In this document: piece after piece, positions 43,879-52,784 of the stretch
Layout of the letters: every line of letters begins with the position of its first letter
How positions within the stretch are numbered: the stretch's first letter is position 1
NCBI GenBank assembly: GCA_016720935.1
Contig: JADKJP010000007.1
Location: forward strand, 124,001 to 188,000
DNA length: 64,000 bases
Origin: Bacteroidota bacterium
Lineage (GTDB): Bacteria > Bacteroidota > Bacteroidia > AKYH767-A > 2013-40CM-41-45
Direction of reading: 5' to 3'
Position numbers and translations under genes: made by a program
The notes under the pieces: model-generated
What the model was told of the DNA's origin: nothing
What the model saw: the letters and a program-made list of their open reading frames with translations, nothing else
The model's database searches: none

Positions 43879-44936
43879 TTCAAATGTAAGGTAAGAAAGA
43901 CTGAGAAATCATTCGCGTCGTGCTGGATATTTAATGTGTGTCGGCCAGGATATAACAGCTCAAGTCTTTGACGGGCATTGTTCAGGCCCAATCCGGAATA
44001 TGCAGCCGCCTGATTGACTGTTTTATTGATCGTATTGTAAACCTGAAATTCCAAAACAGAGTTTGTAATCATCAGATTTACCATGATGTAAGATGGATAA
44101 TCCGGGTTCACACCATGTTTAAAAGCATTCTCAACAAAAGGGATCAACAACAATGGCGCGATATATTTTCCTTCAACAATCCCGCTCATGGTAAAATCAA
44201 TCTTGACAGTATTTCCCAATCTGATTTTCTGCAATTCTATATAACTGGTAATGTAATTGACTTCCTTTTCAAGCGAAACATAAGTATCTCCGGCTTCGGT
44301 CATGACATAACGCATCATCCCGGATAACTGAACTATGGCATTGGCAGAATGCTGAGCATTTTCATCCAAAGCGGTTGCATATATTCCATTGAGTGTGTTA
44401 AACAGAAAATGCGGATTCACCTGAGCTTTCAGAAAAGCCAATTCAGCATTCAATTTTTCTTTCTGCGTTTGTTTCCATTGATTCGAAATACGAATCACCA
44501 GAGTGTATAAAAACAAAGCGACAAAAAGAAATAGATTGTGGCTCAACATGAAAAATAATGGCGGACCATGATGACCCTTCCTTCCTTCTCCATGTTGTAC
44601 TATCTGGCCGTTTTCATCGTGATGAAAGTTATTCATGTGATGATGCTCATACGGTGCCAACAGTTGTGGAATAAACAAAACTAACAGTAAAGCAGCCAGG
44701 GCAATAGAATAGAATTCAAGATGCCGCTTTCTGAAAAAATATTTTGGAATGAAATAAAAATAATTCGCGTAAAAATAGCCAATCATGATCGTATAAGCGA
44801 TCAGGTCACGAAATGTCTCACCATGGGTTATGAATTTCCAGGTCAGTTCAACATCGGGAGCCATTAAAACCGGAAGGGTCAGGAAGGCAACACAAGCAGC
44901 AACGTTTAATGCTACCCGCCCTATTCGCAGATTCAT
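43875..44936 (-). CDS. LytS-type sensor histidine kinase with periplasmic histidine-rich loop
   Basis: A 353-residue membrane kinase. Four membrane segments are visible (about 8-27, 45-64, 74-93, 127-148). The loop between the third and fourth, residues 96-126, holds eight histidines (98, 99, 100, 105, 106, 115, 122, 123) and by topology faces the periplasm. The cytoplasmic part has the His_kinase domain with the phosphoacceptor H176 in 'FLKAQVNPHFLFNTLNG', the ATPase N-box 'LLIPFVENAFKHG', and 'YSGLGLNNARQRLELLYPG'. The histidine-rich loop suggests metal sensing, which is inference. It has a promoter element 18 bases upstream and overlaps its response regulator by four bases. Confidence 0.94.
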   Translation of the reverse strand: MNLRIGRVALNVAACVAFLTLPVLMAPDVELTWKFITHGETFRDLIAYTIMIGYFYANYFYFIPKYFFRKRHLEFYSIALAALLLVLFIPQLLAPYEHHHMNNFHHDENGQIVQHGEGRKGHHGPPLFFMLSHNLFLFVALFLYTLVIRISNQWKQTQKEKLNAELAFLKAQVNPHFLFNTLNGIYATALDENAQHSANAIVQLSGMMRYVMTEAGDTYVSLEKEVNYITSYIELQKIRLGNTVKIDFTMSGIVEGKYIAPLLLIPFVENAFKHGVNPDYPSYIMVNLMITNSVLEFQVYNTINKTVNQAAAYSGLGLNNARQRLELLYPGRHTLNIQHDANDFSVFLTLHLK

Positions 44937-44953
44937 TAAAAAATTATTTCTTT

Positions 44954-44961
44954 CAAAAATA
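44954..44961 (-). promoter_or_regulatory. -7 promoter element TATTTTTG for the LytS/LytTR operon
   Basis: Exact TAnnTTTG, 18 bases before the kinase start at 44936. Confidence 0.58.
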
Positions 44962-45062
44962 GGAAATGCAATCGATAACTCGGGAAAAAGAGGTAATTCC
45001 CTGAAATTTGGAGGTCAAAATACATACTCAGAAAAGGTCGGAGTGAATGAGTAAGTCAAGAA

Positions 45063-45821
45063 TCAGTTGTTTGCCAGCATCTCAACAGATGCCATTTTCA
45101 CCAAGGCACCATCCTTCAAAATTGGAATGACTTTCGTAAGATTCGGCGTCAGACAATATTTGATATCCTTTTTTAAATTCAATTTCGCCAGTCTTTCCTT
45201 ATGTGACGCATGAGACATAAATTTATAAGGATCCTGTTTGGCCAACTGATACAAATATTTCAAAGCAAGACAGGCATCACCCAGTTTGATCTGATCATTC
45301 ATGGCTGTCAAAGCCTCAGTAACGGCACCGGCAAAAATAGCATCTTCCAGGTTGAATTTATTTTTCCACCCACTGCAAAGCAACAAAACATTTCTTTGCT
45401 CCTGAATCAGCCACTGACACAATGCGTCAATGTTCAAAAAAGAACCGATCACAACTTTATAAGCATCCTTTGCAGCTTCGATAGCCTGGGTTCCATTGGT
45501 TGTAGTGATCGCAATAGTTTTTCCTTTGACAACATCACCCATATAACTGAAAGGTGAATTACCGAAATCAAAACCTTCCACCTGGATCGCGTCACGTTCA
45601 GCGCCGGCCAGATATCCTTTACGTTTCCATTCCCTGGCCTCTTCCACTGTAGCAACAGGAATGATTTTTTCCGCACCGTGTTCAAACGCGGTGCAGATAG
45701 CAGAAGTGGCACGTAAAATATCGATGATCACAACAATACTGTTATCATCAGCATAAACCGGATACAGATGCGGAGAAAAACAAGCATCAACCTTGATCTG
45801 TGGTTGGTGGTCTTCTGTCAT
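45063..45821 (-). CDS. comB: 2-phosphosulfolactate phosphatase-like protein (ComB family)
   Basis: A 252-residue enzyme of the ComB fold. The N-terminal 'VVIIDILRATSAICTAFEHGA' and the central 'GKTIAITTTNGTQAI' and 'VLLLCSGWKNKFNLEDAIFAGAV' are the conserved family blocks. In methanogens ComB removes phosphate from 2-phosphosulfolactate on the route to coenzyme M. Here no comA, comC or other sulfonate genes are adjacent, so the substrate in this organism is unclear; a sulfonate-related or broader phosphatase role is possible. It sits alone on the minus strand between the kinase operon and gcvT, with 75 bp to gcvT upstream, and could be co-transcribed with it. Confidence 0.9.
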   Translation of the reverse strand: MTEDHQPQIKVDACFSPHLYPVYADDNSIVVIIDILRATSAICTAFEHGAEKIIPVATVEEAREWKRKGYLAGAERDAIQVEGFDFGNSPFSYMGDVVKGKTIAITTTNGTQAIEAAKDAYKVVIGSFLNIDALCQWLIQEQRNVLLLCSGWKNKFNLEDAIFAGAVTEALTAMNDQIKLGDACLALKYLYQLAKQDPYKFMSHASHKERLAKLNLKKDIKYCLTPNLTKVIPILKDGALVKMASVEMLANN

Positions 45822-45896
45822 GGAGAAATACTTAGAATAATAACGAATATACGAATAAAAAGAAATTTCAATTATTTAGCTCAAAGCCGCAAAATG

Positions 45897-47000
45897 CTAC
45901 TTTTTGTAAAAAGGAATTTTAACCACTTTTGCTTTGAGCGCCTTATCACGGATGGGAATATAAATTTCAGTCCCTTCCTTCGCGAATTCAGGCTTCACAT
46001 AAGCCATTCCAATCGCTTTCTGTAAGGAAGGTGATTGTGTGCCACTGGTGACTGTTCCAATGGTTTCTCCATTCGCGTTTCTTACTTCGTAATCGTGACG
46101 TGGAATTCCACGATCAATCATTTCAAAGCCGACTAATTTGCGGCTGACACCATTTTCCTTTTGCGCTTTCAATGCAGCGGAATTGGTAAATTCTTTGGTG
46201 AATTTGGTGATCCATCCCAAACCCGCTTCGATGGGAGAAGTCGTGTCATTGATGTCATTGCCATACAAACAGAAACCCATTTCAAGACGTAGGGTATCTC
46301 TGGCTCCCAAACCGATTGGTTTGATACCATAAGATTTTCCTGCTTCAAAAATTTTATTCCAGATCTGTTCAGCGTCTTTGTTTTCAAAATAAACTTCAAA
46401 ACCACCTGCTCCGGTATAACCGGTAGCCGATACGAGCACATTGTCAATGCCCGCGAATTTTCCTTTATCAAAAGTGTAATACTCCATGTTTCGCAAATCC
46501 ATGTCGGTAAGCGGTTGCAATACATCAACAGCTTTTGGTCCCTGAACAGCGAGCAGAGAGGTTTTATCAGAAATGTTGTGCATCTCTACACCTTTCGTAT
46601 TGTATTTTTGAATCCAGTCCCAGTCTTTGTCGATGTTGCTTGCATTCACGACCAGCATATATGTTTTTTCATCGATACGATAAACGAGGAGGTCGTCAAC
46701 AATGCCGCCGGTTTCATTCGGCAAACAGGAATACTGAACTTTTTTATCAAATAATTTGGAAGCATCATTGCTGGTAACCCGTTGAATCAGATCCAATGCA
46801 TCCGGTCCTTTGAGGATGAATTCACCCATGTGAGACACATCAAATACCCCTACTCCGTTTCTGACAGTTTCATGTTCCGCATTTATGCCTTCATATGATA
46901 CAGGCATCAGGTACCCTGCAAAGGGAACCATTTTAGCGCCCAGGCGGGTATGAAGATCAGAAAGAGCAATGTGTTTGAGTGTTGTTTCGGTGAGTTCCAT
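45897..47000 (-). CDS. gcvT: Glycine cleavage system aminomethyltransferase (T protein)
   Basis: From ATG at 47000 (MELTETTLKHIALSDLHTRLG) the protein has 367 residues, the usual length. It moves the aminomethyl carbon of glycine from the H protein to tetrahydrofolate. Family landmarks: 'AKMVPFAGYLMPVSYEG', 'VFDVSHMGEF', 'GGIVDDLLVYR' with the folate-binding aspartate, 'GYTGAGGFEVYF', and 'LGARDTLRLEMGFCLYGND'. The longer frame from 47078 begins inside a TACCTTTG promoter element, so it is rejected. The other gcv genes are not in the window; glyA (25936-27204) is its pathway partner. Confidence 0.97.
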   Translation of the reverse strand: MELTETTLKHIALSDLHTRLGAKMVPFAGYLMPVSYEGINAEHETVRNGVGVFDVSHMGEFILKGPDALDLIQRVTSNDASKLFDKKVQYSCLPNETGGIVDDLLVYRIDEKTYMLVVNASNIDKDWDWIQKYNTKGVEMHNISDKTSLLAVQGPKAVDVLQPLTDMDLRNMEYYTFDKGKFAGIDNVLVSATGYTGAGGFEVYFENKDAEQIWNKIFEAGKSYGIKPIGLGARDTLRLEMGFCLYGNDINDTTSPIEAGLGWITKFTKEFTNSAALKAQKENGVSRKLVGFEMIDRGIPRHDYEVRNANGETIGTVTSGTQSPSLQKAIGMAYVKPEFAKEGTEIYIPIRDKALKAKVVKIPFYKK

Positions 47001-47075
47001 GGTATGGTGATGAGATGAAATGAATGAACAAAATTCCTGTTTCCGGATGCACCCGGAACCAATAGATTTGAGCAA

Positions 47076-47083
47076 CAAAGGTA
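47076..47083 (-). promoter_or_regulatory. -7 promoter element TACCTTTG for gcvT
   Basis: Exact TAnnTTTG on the minus strand, 75 bases before the chosen gcvT start. It leaves room for a ~70-base leader, in which I see no clear glycine riboswitch. Confidence 0.58.
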
Positions 47084-47100
47084 AAATTTTTAGCGAATTC

Positions 47101-48177
47101 CTATTTCCCGGGCTTAAAGAGGGAGAGAAAATTAGGGGTATTGCTTTCTACCGAAAACTTTGACACTATCTTTTCCCGGGTATGCTGACTCAAACGACGA
47201 AGATATGCCTCATCACTCATTAGTTTTTCGAGATAAAATTTCCATTCCTCCAAATTACGGCATAAACAGCCATTCTGATCGTGATCCACAATATCCGCAT
47301 TCACACCCACATCCGAAACAACAGCCGGAATACCCAGAGCCATGTATTGCAGAGCTTTAAACCCGCATTTCCCCTTTGACCAGATGTCATCCGGTAATGG
47401 CATCACACCAATATTAAAATTCAAAAGGTCATGAATTTCAGCCTGCTTAGACCATTTGATAAAACGAAGCGAATTCAACTTCCATTTTGGCGGAACATCA
47501 CAGATTACATGAAACTCAAATTTGAATTTCTTCTCCAATTCCTCCAGGACAGGAACCAGCGGATCAAGATATTGCAAGGTCGAATGAGAGCCGGTCCATC
47601 CGATTGTAAACACATGATTGGTATGATCCGTTGTCGTATTATGATGTTCACGTGTGTCAATGGTGGTCGGATTATAGACGACATTCTTATTGAATTTTCT
47701 GGCAAACTCTCCAAGAAAATTGTTCCCGACACTAACCACAGAAACCCATCGGCAAATATCTTCCGTATTGCGAAAACGCTTCAGGAACATAGTGAGTTTA
47801 CTGTTGCTCTCGGAAGCATTTGGAATCCAGATCGCGTCGTCAAAATCGTAAACTGTATGCTTTTTAAAGAGATGTGTGATCAGCCATTCAAAGATAGGCC
47901 AACCGGCAGGAGCTGCTTCGCGGTGAATGAAAACCACATCGTATTTTCCCATGCGGAACAAATCACCCAAACGCCGGAAACAACCACGAAAAATAGCGGC
48001 AATCTTTCCGGCCCAATGTCCTGGTTTATACAAAATATCCCAGGCTTTTTTATCCAGAAATGGTGATGTATCGTATTCTATTCCCTGTTGTCGCAATGCC
48101 GGAAAATATTGTTCAAATCGGAATCGCTGACTGGGTGCCTCTCCGGTAGGGTAAGGTGAAATGAACAAAATCCTCAT
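47101..48177 (-). CDS. Family 4-like glycosyltransferase
   Basis: From ATG at 48177 (MRILFISPYPTGEAPSQRFR) the protein has 358 residues; a longer frame from 48216 starts inside a promoter element and is rejected. It has the GT-B layout: the N-terminal domain with 'SPYPTGEAPSQRFRFEQYFP' and 'YDVVFIHREAAP', then a C-terminal Rossmann domain with 'TIGWTGSHSTLQYLDPL', 'GVMPLPDDIWSKGKCGFKALQYMALGIPAVVSDVG' which includes the E/K-x7-E region, here 'KCGFKALQ'. Donor and acceptor cannot be inferred. It is divergent from the FlaA1-type dehydratase gene, and both probably serve surface polysaccharide synthesis. Confidence 0.9.
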   Translation of the reverse strand: MRILFISPYPTGEAPSQRFRFEQYFPALRQQGIEYDTSPFLDKKAWDILYKPGHWAGKIAAIFRGCFRRLGDLFRMGKYDVVFIHREAAPAGWPIFEWLITHLFKKHTVYDFDDAIWIPNASESNSKLTMFLKRFRNTEDICRWVSVVSVGNNFLGEFARKFNKNVVYNPTTIDTREHHNTTTDHTNHVFTIGWTGSHSTLQYLDPLVPVLEELEKKFKFEFHVICDVPPKWKLNSLRFIKWSKQAEIHDLLNFNIGVMPLPDDIWSKGKCGFKALQYMALGIPAVVSDVGVNADIVDHDQNGCLCRNLEEWKFYLEKLMSDEAYLRRLSQHTREKIVSKFSVESNTPNFLSLFKPGK

Positions 48178-48213
48178 ATTCAATTTTTTCTGTGGGAGAA
48201 ATGCAAGGGCTGA

Positions 48214-48221
48214 CAAAGATA
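48214..48221 (-). promoter_or_regulatory. -7 promoter element TATCTTTG for the glycosyltransferase gene
   Basis: Exact TAnnTTTG on the minus strand, 36 bases before the start at 48177; overlaps the rejected upstream start. Confidence 0.6.
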
Positions 48222-48305
48222 AAAATCTTTAAGGGCAAGCAATGAATTCAAAGCATTAATTGAGGTATTTTTGAGAAATATATCGACCAACAAGCTGCAG
48301 AATCT

Positions 48306-48313
48306 TATCTTTG
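48306..48313 (+). promoter_or_regulatory. -7 promoter element TATCTTTG for the dehydratase gene
   Basis: Exact TAnnTTTG 91 bases before the start at 48405. A second match, TATTTTTG at 48266-48273, is an alternative; which is used is not clear. Confidence 0.45.
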
Positions 48314-48404
48314 AAACCATTGTTCTGAAGATCATCTTTGATACATAAATTTCAGAACATTTATTCTGAATTTTATTCCCCGGCGGAAAACCAATCTGGC
48401 AATT

Positions 48405-50282
48405 ATGCGATTCAAACTCATCGAGAAAAACACCCCGCGCTGGATCATTTTTCTGATTGATATTGTTATTTGCCTGGGATCCATCATGCTGGCATACCAG
48501 GTGAGATTCAATTTCAGGGTTCCGGAGAAAGAAATAGAACACTGGGTGTATGTAATCCCGACGGTACTTATTGTTCGCGTCATCAGCTTTTATATTTCCA
48601 AAATCTACCAGGGTATTATCCGCTATACCAGTACACGGGATGCCCTACGTGTATTTTATACCATTACTGCAGGCAGTATTTTCATGGCCGTTGCCAACAT
48701 GGGTTCATATATGTGGGCAAAATTTTTCCTCGTCCCCTACTCGATTATTATCATCGATTATTTCACGACAGTATTTTCGATTACCGCTTTCAGGATTCTG
48801 GTCAAATCCATTTACATGGAATTGAAAAATCCTTCAAGAGAGAAAAAAGAAGTCATAATTTATGGTGCCGGAGAATCAGGTCTGATCACCAAACGTTCTC
48901 TCGACCGCGACGCAGGTAGTCGTTTCAAAGTAATCGCGTTCGTGGATGATGATCCTGCAAAATCCGGAAAGACTGTTGAAGGCATCAAGATCTATAACGC
49001 GGATGATGACCTGGAAGATTTGCTTCGTTCCAACAATGTCACTCAACTAATCCTGAGTATTCAGAATATTTCTACTTTACGTAAGCAGCAGATTATCGAA
49101 AAATGTTTGCCTTACGATGTAAATATTCTGAATGTACCACCGGTGAACAGCTGGATCAACGGAGAACTGAGTTTTAAGCAAATCAAAAATATCAAGATCG
49201 AAGACCTGCTGGAGCGTGATCCGATCCGACTCGATCTGGATTCGATCCGAAATCAGTTATCAGGAAAGACAGTGCTCATTACAGGAGGAGCCGGTTCAAT
49301 AGGAAGTGAAATTGTCAGACAAATACTTCCATTTAAACCAAAATACCTCGTCGTTCTCGATCAGGCGGAATCCCCGCTGTATGAACTCGAACTGGAGATC
49401 CGTGAGAAATTTAACTGGACCGATTTCGAAACGGTCATCGCCGATATTCGTCAGAGCGATCGCATGCGAAGGGTTTTCGATGTATTCAAACCTCAGGTTG
49501 TTTTCCACGCTGCCGCTTATAAACATGTTCCGATCATGGAGCACAATCCATCCGAAGCAATCCTCACCAATGTGAATGGTACTAGCATTCTCGCGGATAT
49601 GGCGAATGAATTCGGGGTGGAAAAATTCGTGATGGTAAGCACCGACAAAGCCGTGAACCCAACAAATATCATGGGCGCGACGAAACGAATCGCGGAGATT
49701 TATTGTCAGTCGCTGAGTAAAGTTAGCAAGACAAAATTCATCACCACCCGTTTCGGAAATGTACTTGATTCCAACGGCTCGGTCATTCCCCGATTTAAAA
49801 AGCAAATCGAAGAAGGGGGACCGATCACTGTCACCCATCCCGATGTTACCCGTTACTTCATGACCATCCCGGAGGCTTGTCAATTGGTACTCGAAGCCGG
49901 AGCCATGGGAAATGGTGGTGAAATTTTCATCTTCGACATGGGACAAAGCATCCGCATCATTGACCTGGCGAGAAAGATGGTGAAACTTTCAGGGCTAACA
50001 CTCGGAAAAGACATTCAGGTTGTATTTACAGGTTTGCGTCCGGGTGAAAAGATTTTCGAAGAACTTCTTGCCGATAAAGAAACGACCCTTCCCACCCATC
50101 ACGAAAAGATCATGATCGCGAGAGTTCGAGAGTATGACTTTGAAGTGATCAGCAAGGAAATCAACAGTCTCATCACACTATTTAAATCACAGGACAACGA
50201 ATCCATCGTAAGAAAAATGAAGGAAATTGTTCCGGAGTTTGTTTCGGCGAATTCGGTTTTTTCGGAGCTTGACAGGAAGTAG
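48405..50282 (+). CDS. Membrane-bound nucleotide-sugar dehydratase/epimerase (FlaA1/PglF/CapD type)
   Basis: A 625-residue protein. Four N-terminal membrane segments (about residues 14-130) are followed by a CoA-binding-like Rossmann domain ('VIIYGAGESGLITKRSLDRD', about 148-165) and the large SDR domain starting 'KTVLITGGAGSIGSEIVRQI' (about 289). The active-site region is 'MVSTDKAVNPTNIMGATKRIAE', where the usual SDR tyrosine is Met, as in PglF/FlaA1-type 4,6-dehydratases of UDP-GlcNAc. The C-terminal 'GLRPGEKIFEELL' is also conserved. It makes a keto-deoxy sugar precursor for glycans or polysaccharide. The divergent gene is a glycosyltransferase. Its stop codon TAG lies within the first unit of a heptamer array. 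Confidence 0.95.
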   Translation: MRFKLIEKNTPRWIIFLIDIVICLGSIMLAYQVRFNFRVPEKEIEHWVYVIPTVLIVRVISFYISKIYQGIIRYTSTRDALRVFYTITAGSIFMAVANMGSYMWAKFFLVPYSIIIIDYFTTVFSITAFRILVKSIYMELKNPSREKKEVIIYGAGESGLITKRSLDRDAGSRFKVIAFVDDDPAKSGKTVEGIKIYNADDDLEDLLRSNNVTQLILSIQNISTLRKQQIIEKCLPYDVNILNVPPVNSWINGELSFKQIKNIKIEDLLERDPIRLDLDSIRNQLSGKTVLITGGAGSIGSEIVRQILPFKPKYLVVLDQAESPLYELELEIREKFNWTDFETVIADIRQSDRMRRVFDVFKPQVVFHAAAYKHVPIMEHNPSEAILTNVNGTSILADMANEFGVEKFVMVSTDKAVNPTNIMGATKRIAEIYCQSLSKVSKTKFITTRFGNVLDSNGSVIPRFKKQIEEGGPITVTHPDVTRYFMTIPEACQLVLEAGAMGNGGEIFIFDMGQSIRIIDLARKMVKLSGLTLGKDIQVVFTGLRPGEKIFEELLADKETTLPTHHEKIMIARVREYDFEVISKEINSLITLFKSQDNESIVRKMKEIVPEFVSANSVFSELDRK

Positions 50283-50348
50283 TTGTTAGTGGTTAGTGGT
50301 TAGTGGTTAGTGGTTAGTGGTTGGTGCTTAGTGGTTAGTGGTTGGTGG
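50279..50348. repeat. Heptamer array TTAGTGG/TTGGTGC/TTGGTGG
   Basis: Ten units: GTAGTTG, TTAGTGG x5, TTGGTGC, TTAGTGG x2, TTGGTGG. The TAG stop of the dehydratase gene (50280-50282) is inside the first unit. Confidence 0.96.
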
Positions 50349-50494
50349 TTATTTTTTTGAGAATTTTTTGTTTTAAATACGTTTTCCAGTTGTTTGCCTA
50401 AGGTTTTGTAGTACTGACAAAAATCATGAATAATTTATTGGAGAATAAAGGGTAATTTAACTTCAAAATTTTGTTGGATTAAATGCACAGATTT

Positions 50495-50502
50495 CATCTT
50501 TG
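50495..50502 (+). promoter_or_regulatory. Probable promoter of the dockerin-like gene: -7 CATCTTTG, -33 TTG
   Basis: One mismatch to TAnnTTTG, with TTG triplets at 50471-50476 about 18-21 bases upstream, close to normal spacing, and a ~115-base leader to the start at 50624. The rest of the gene-free stretch 50349-50623 is AT-rich and otherwise featureless. Confidence 0.45.
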
Positions 50503-50623
50503 AATATCAATCATACTTAAATTCATTCAATGCAAAACAGCCAATGAACTAAAAATTGATATATACAGAAATCAATTGTAAAAATAAATTGATGGCTTTG
50601 TTGACATACAAAAAATAACTGAA

Positions 50624-52720
50624 ATGAAAAATCATCTATTTGCAATCATCTTATTGTTTGCATTTAACTCTGGCTACTGCCAGGCAACATACTTAAAAAG
50701 ACTAAATTTTAATTCCGAATCAAGTTCATACTATGTAGCTCCCGAAGATTCAAACTTAAAATTCATTGATGCTTCAATTAGCCCAGATGGAAATACATTT
50801 TTCCATTGTGGTTTGCAAAGAGGCACAACATCTATTTTCAAAGTAGACTTACAGGGAAATATATTATCCGGAGCTGGTGGAGGTTATATTTCACATTTGA
50901 GTCAATCGACAACAACTGCCTTACACGCTACTCCGGATGGAGGATGTATTTATGCCAATAATTCTGAAGCCTGGTCAATGTACTACTTTTCATATTCTGA
51001 AATAACTAAAATTGATGGCTCCGGTCACTTGAGTTGGAACATCCTACTTCCGTGTGATTCAACATCTTCAATTTCACCTGTTCAAGAAGTTTATGACATT
51101 GCAATACTTCCGAATGGAAATTATGCATGTCTGGCTTTAGATTCAACATATATTCTTGATTCACTTGGCAATTTGATCAGGACATTGAATTTTCAAGGTC
51201 CGGGAAAAATCTTAGGCTTCTCTAATGGTGATATGTATCTGGAATGTTCTTCTTTTAGAGGCAGGATGGACACCAATGGAAATCCAATTTGGAACAATAA
51301 CAGTTCATTGCTTCATCATGATACAACATTGTATAAATTATCCGGAACTACCATGAATAAACTTGATGGTATGACAGGGGCCATCATCTCCTCTGCTCCT
51401 TATACACCCTCAAGTCTGGGCAATATATTGATGATGTCAGATGGTGGTTGGTGCAACTATAATTCTACTTCTATCAAGCGATTTGATTCAAACGGCGTAT
51501 TAAAATGGCATTCGGTAATAACTTTACCAAGATTTGGAATGAATTACATAGCTGAGCAATCAGATCATACGATAATTACCGGAGGAACTTATTTGAGTAA
51601 AAGGGTTACTGCAAATGAATATGATTTTTCAGCCTTCATTGCAACTATTGACTCTACCGGTCATAGTGTAATGGACAGCACTACTCAAACCTGGCCAGGA
51701 GATGCTAATGATGATGGGATCGTTGAATTTTCCGATGTGATTTATATTGCCCTAGCACAAGGCGCCACCGGTCCAAACAGAGTGGATTCTTCATTATATA
51801 ATTTTAACGACTTGCAATATCATGGAGGTTTTGAAATCGGAGATATTGCAATAGATTTCCCGGGTCATTTTCAAAATGGTGTGAATCTTAAGCAATGTGA
51901 TGTTTATGCAGATGGAAAAATTGACTCCCTTGATATTAATGATTTAGCAAGTAATATAAGTATCTATACTTACTATCCATTTTGGAGAAGAAAGTCGCCA
52001 TCGTCGGAAAATTCATCTTTACCATATTTCAGCGTTGTACCAGATCGGGATTCAGCATTTTCAGGTGATACTGTCAGAATTTACTTCATCCTGGGTGATA
52101 ATGGCATTTCAGTGGACTCTATTTTTGGATTAGCATTTACCCTTCATTCGTCCCCCTCTCAATTTTGGAGGCAAGGTATAGTAGTCAACAGCAATGTACT
52201 GAACAGTGATCTTGGCACCATAAGTGAATTGAGATTTGGAGGTTATTCACAAGTTGGCTTGTATTTTGCAAGGCGTGATTTACAAAATGCATACAATGTT
52301 CAGGATACGATTGGTTATATTGATTATAAAATCTTTGATACTTTAAGTTATCATAGCATAATCAATTTTCCCGTTGGCTCTTTCCAGGCTATCACAGCAA
52401 GTGGTTTTCCAGTTGACTTCCAATACAATTCTATTCCAATATGTGCACGTTCTATTATTGCTTCTTCTCCGGAAGTTCAGCTGAATAAGATCTCCCTTTC
52501 TCCTAACCCGGCATCCGATCAACTTACTTTGGATCATTTGCCTGAAGGCGATCTGTCAATACAAATCTTCAATACCGAAGGAAAACTCTGTTATTCTGAA
52601 AAAATTTCGGATACCCCTTCATACCAAATCAACCTGAGTAATTTCATTCCGGGATTGTACCAGCTACTACTGAGAAATGGAAACAGTTTGAGTGTAAGTA
52701 GGAAATTTGTGAAAGAGTAA
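50624..52720 (+). CDS. Exported dockerin-like protein with T9SS type A sorting domain
   Basis: A 698-residue protein with a signal peptide (1-20, ending GYCQ). The first ~330 residues have repeating beta-blade-like segments ('F.V.L.GN......G.....S' , 'DG.L.W...'), suggesting a beta-propeller. At about 360-430 come two EF-hand-like loops: 'GDANDDGIVEFSDVIYIAL' (D-x-N-x-D-G) and 'CDVYADGKIDSLDINDLAS', the pattern of a type I dockerin. A beta domain of cohesin-like character follows ('DTVRIYFILGDNGISVDS'). The end from 'KISLSPNPASDQLTLD' is a type A sorting domain. The gene and its upstream region look more AT-rich than neighbours, possibly recently acquired. Partner unknown. Confidence 0.84.
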   Translation: MKNHLFAIILLFAFNSGYCQATYLKRLNFNSESSSYYVAPEDSNLKFIDASISPDGNTFFHCGLQRGTTSIFKVDLQGNILSGAGGGYISHLSQSTTTALHATPDGGCIYANNSEAWSMYYFSYSEITKIDGSGHLSWNILLPCDSTSSISPVQEVYDIAILPNGNYACLALDSTYILDSLGNLIRTLNFQGPGKILGFSNGDMYLECSSFRGRMDTNGNPIWNNNSSLLHHDTTLYKLSGTTMNKLDGMTGAIISSAPYTPSSLGNILMMSDGGWCNYNSTSIKRFDSNGVLKWHSVITLPRFGMNYIAEQSDHTIITGGTYLSKRVTANEYDFSAFIATIDSTGHSVMDSTTQTWPGDANDDGIVEFSDVIYIALAQGATGPNRVDSSLYNFNDLQYHGGFEIGDIAIDFPGHFQNGVNLKQCDVYADGKIDSLDINDLASNISIYTYYPFWRRKSPSSENSSLPYFSVVPDRDSAFSGDTVRIYFILGDNGISVDSIFGLAFTLHSSPSQFWRQGIVVNSNVLNSDLGTISELRFGGYSQVGLYFARRDLQNAYNVQDTIGYIDYKIFDTLSYHSIINFPVGSFQAITASGFPVDFQYNSIPICARSIIASSPEVQLNKISLSPNPASDQLTLDHLPEGDLSIQIFNTEGKLCYSEKISDTPSYQINLSNFIPGLYQLLLRNGNSLSVSRKFVKE

Positions 52721-52731
52721 TTGGTTTATGG

Positions 52732-52784
52732 TTCCGAGTTCCGGGTTCCGAGTTCCGAGTTTTCTAACAACTAACAACTAACAA
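52732..52784. repeat. Heptamer arrays TTCCGAG x4 (one TTCCGGG) and CTAACAA x3
   Basis: TTCCGAG, TTCCGGG, TTCCGAG, TTCCGAG at 52732-52759, then CTAACAA x3 at 52764-52784, between convergent genes. The next bases, CTA, are the complement of the thioesterase stop codon. Confidence 0.93.

Noticed and set aside
47000..47083. Glycine riboswitch in the gcvT leader
   Set aside because: The ~70-base leader is too short and shows none of the usual conserved glycine aptamer segments.
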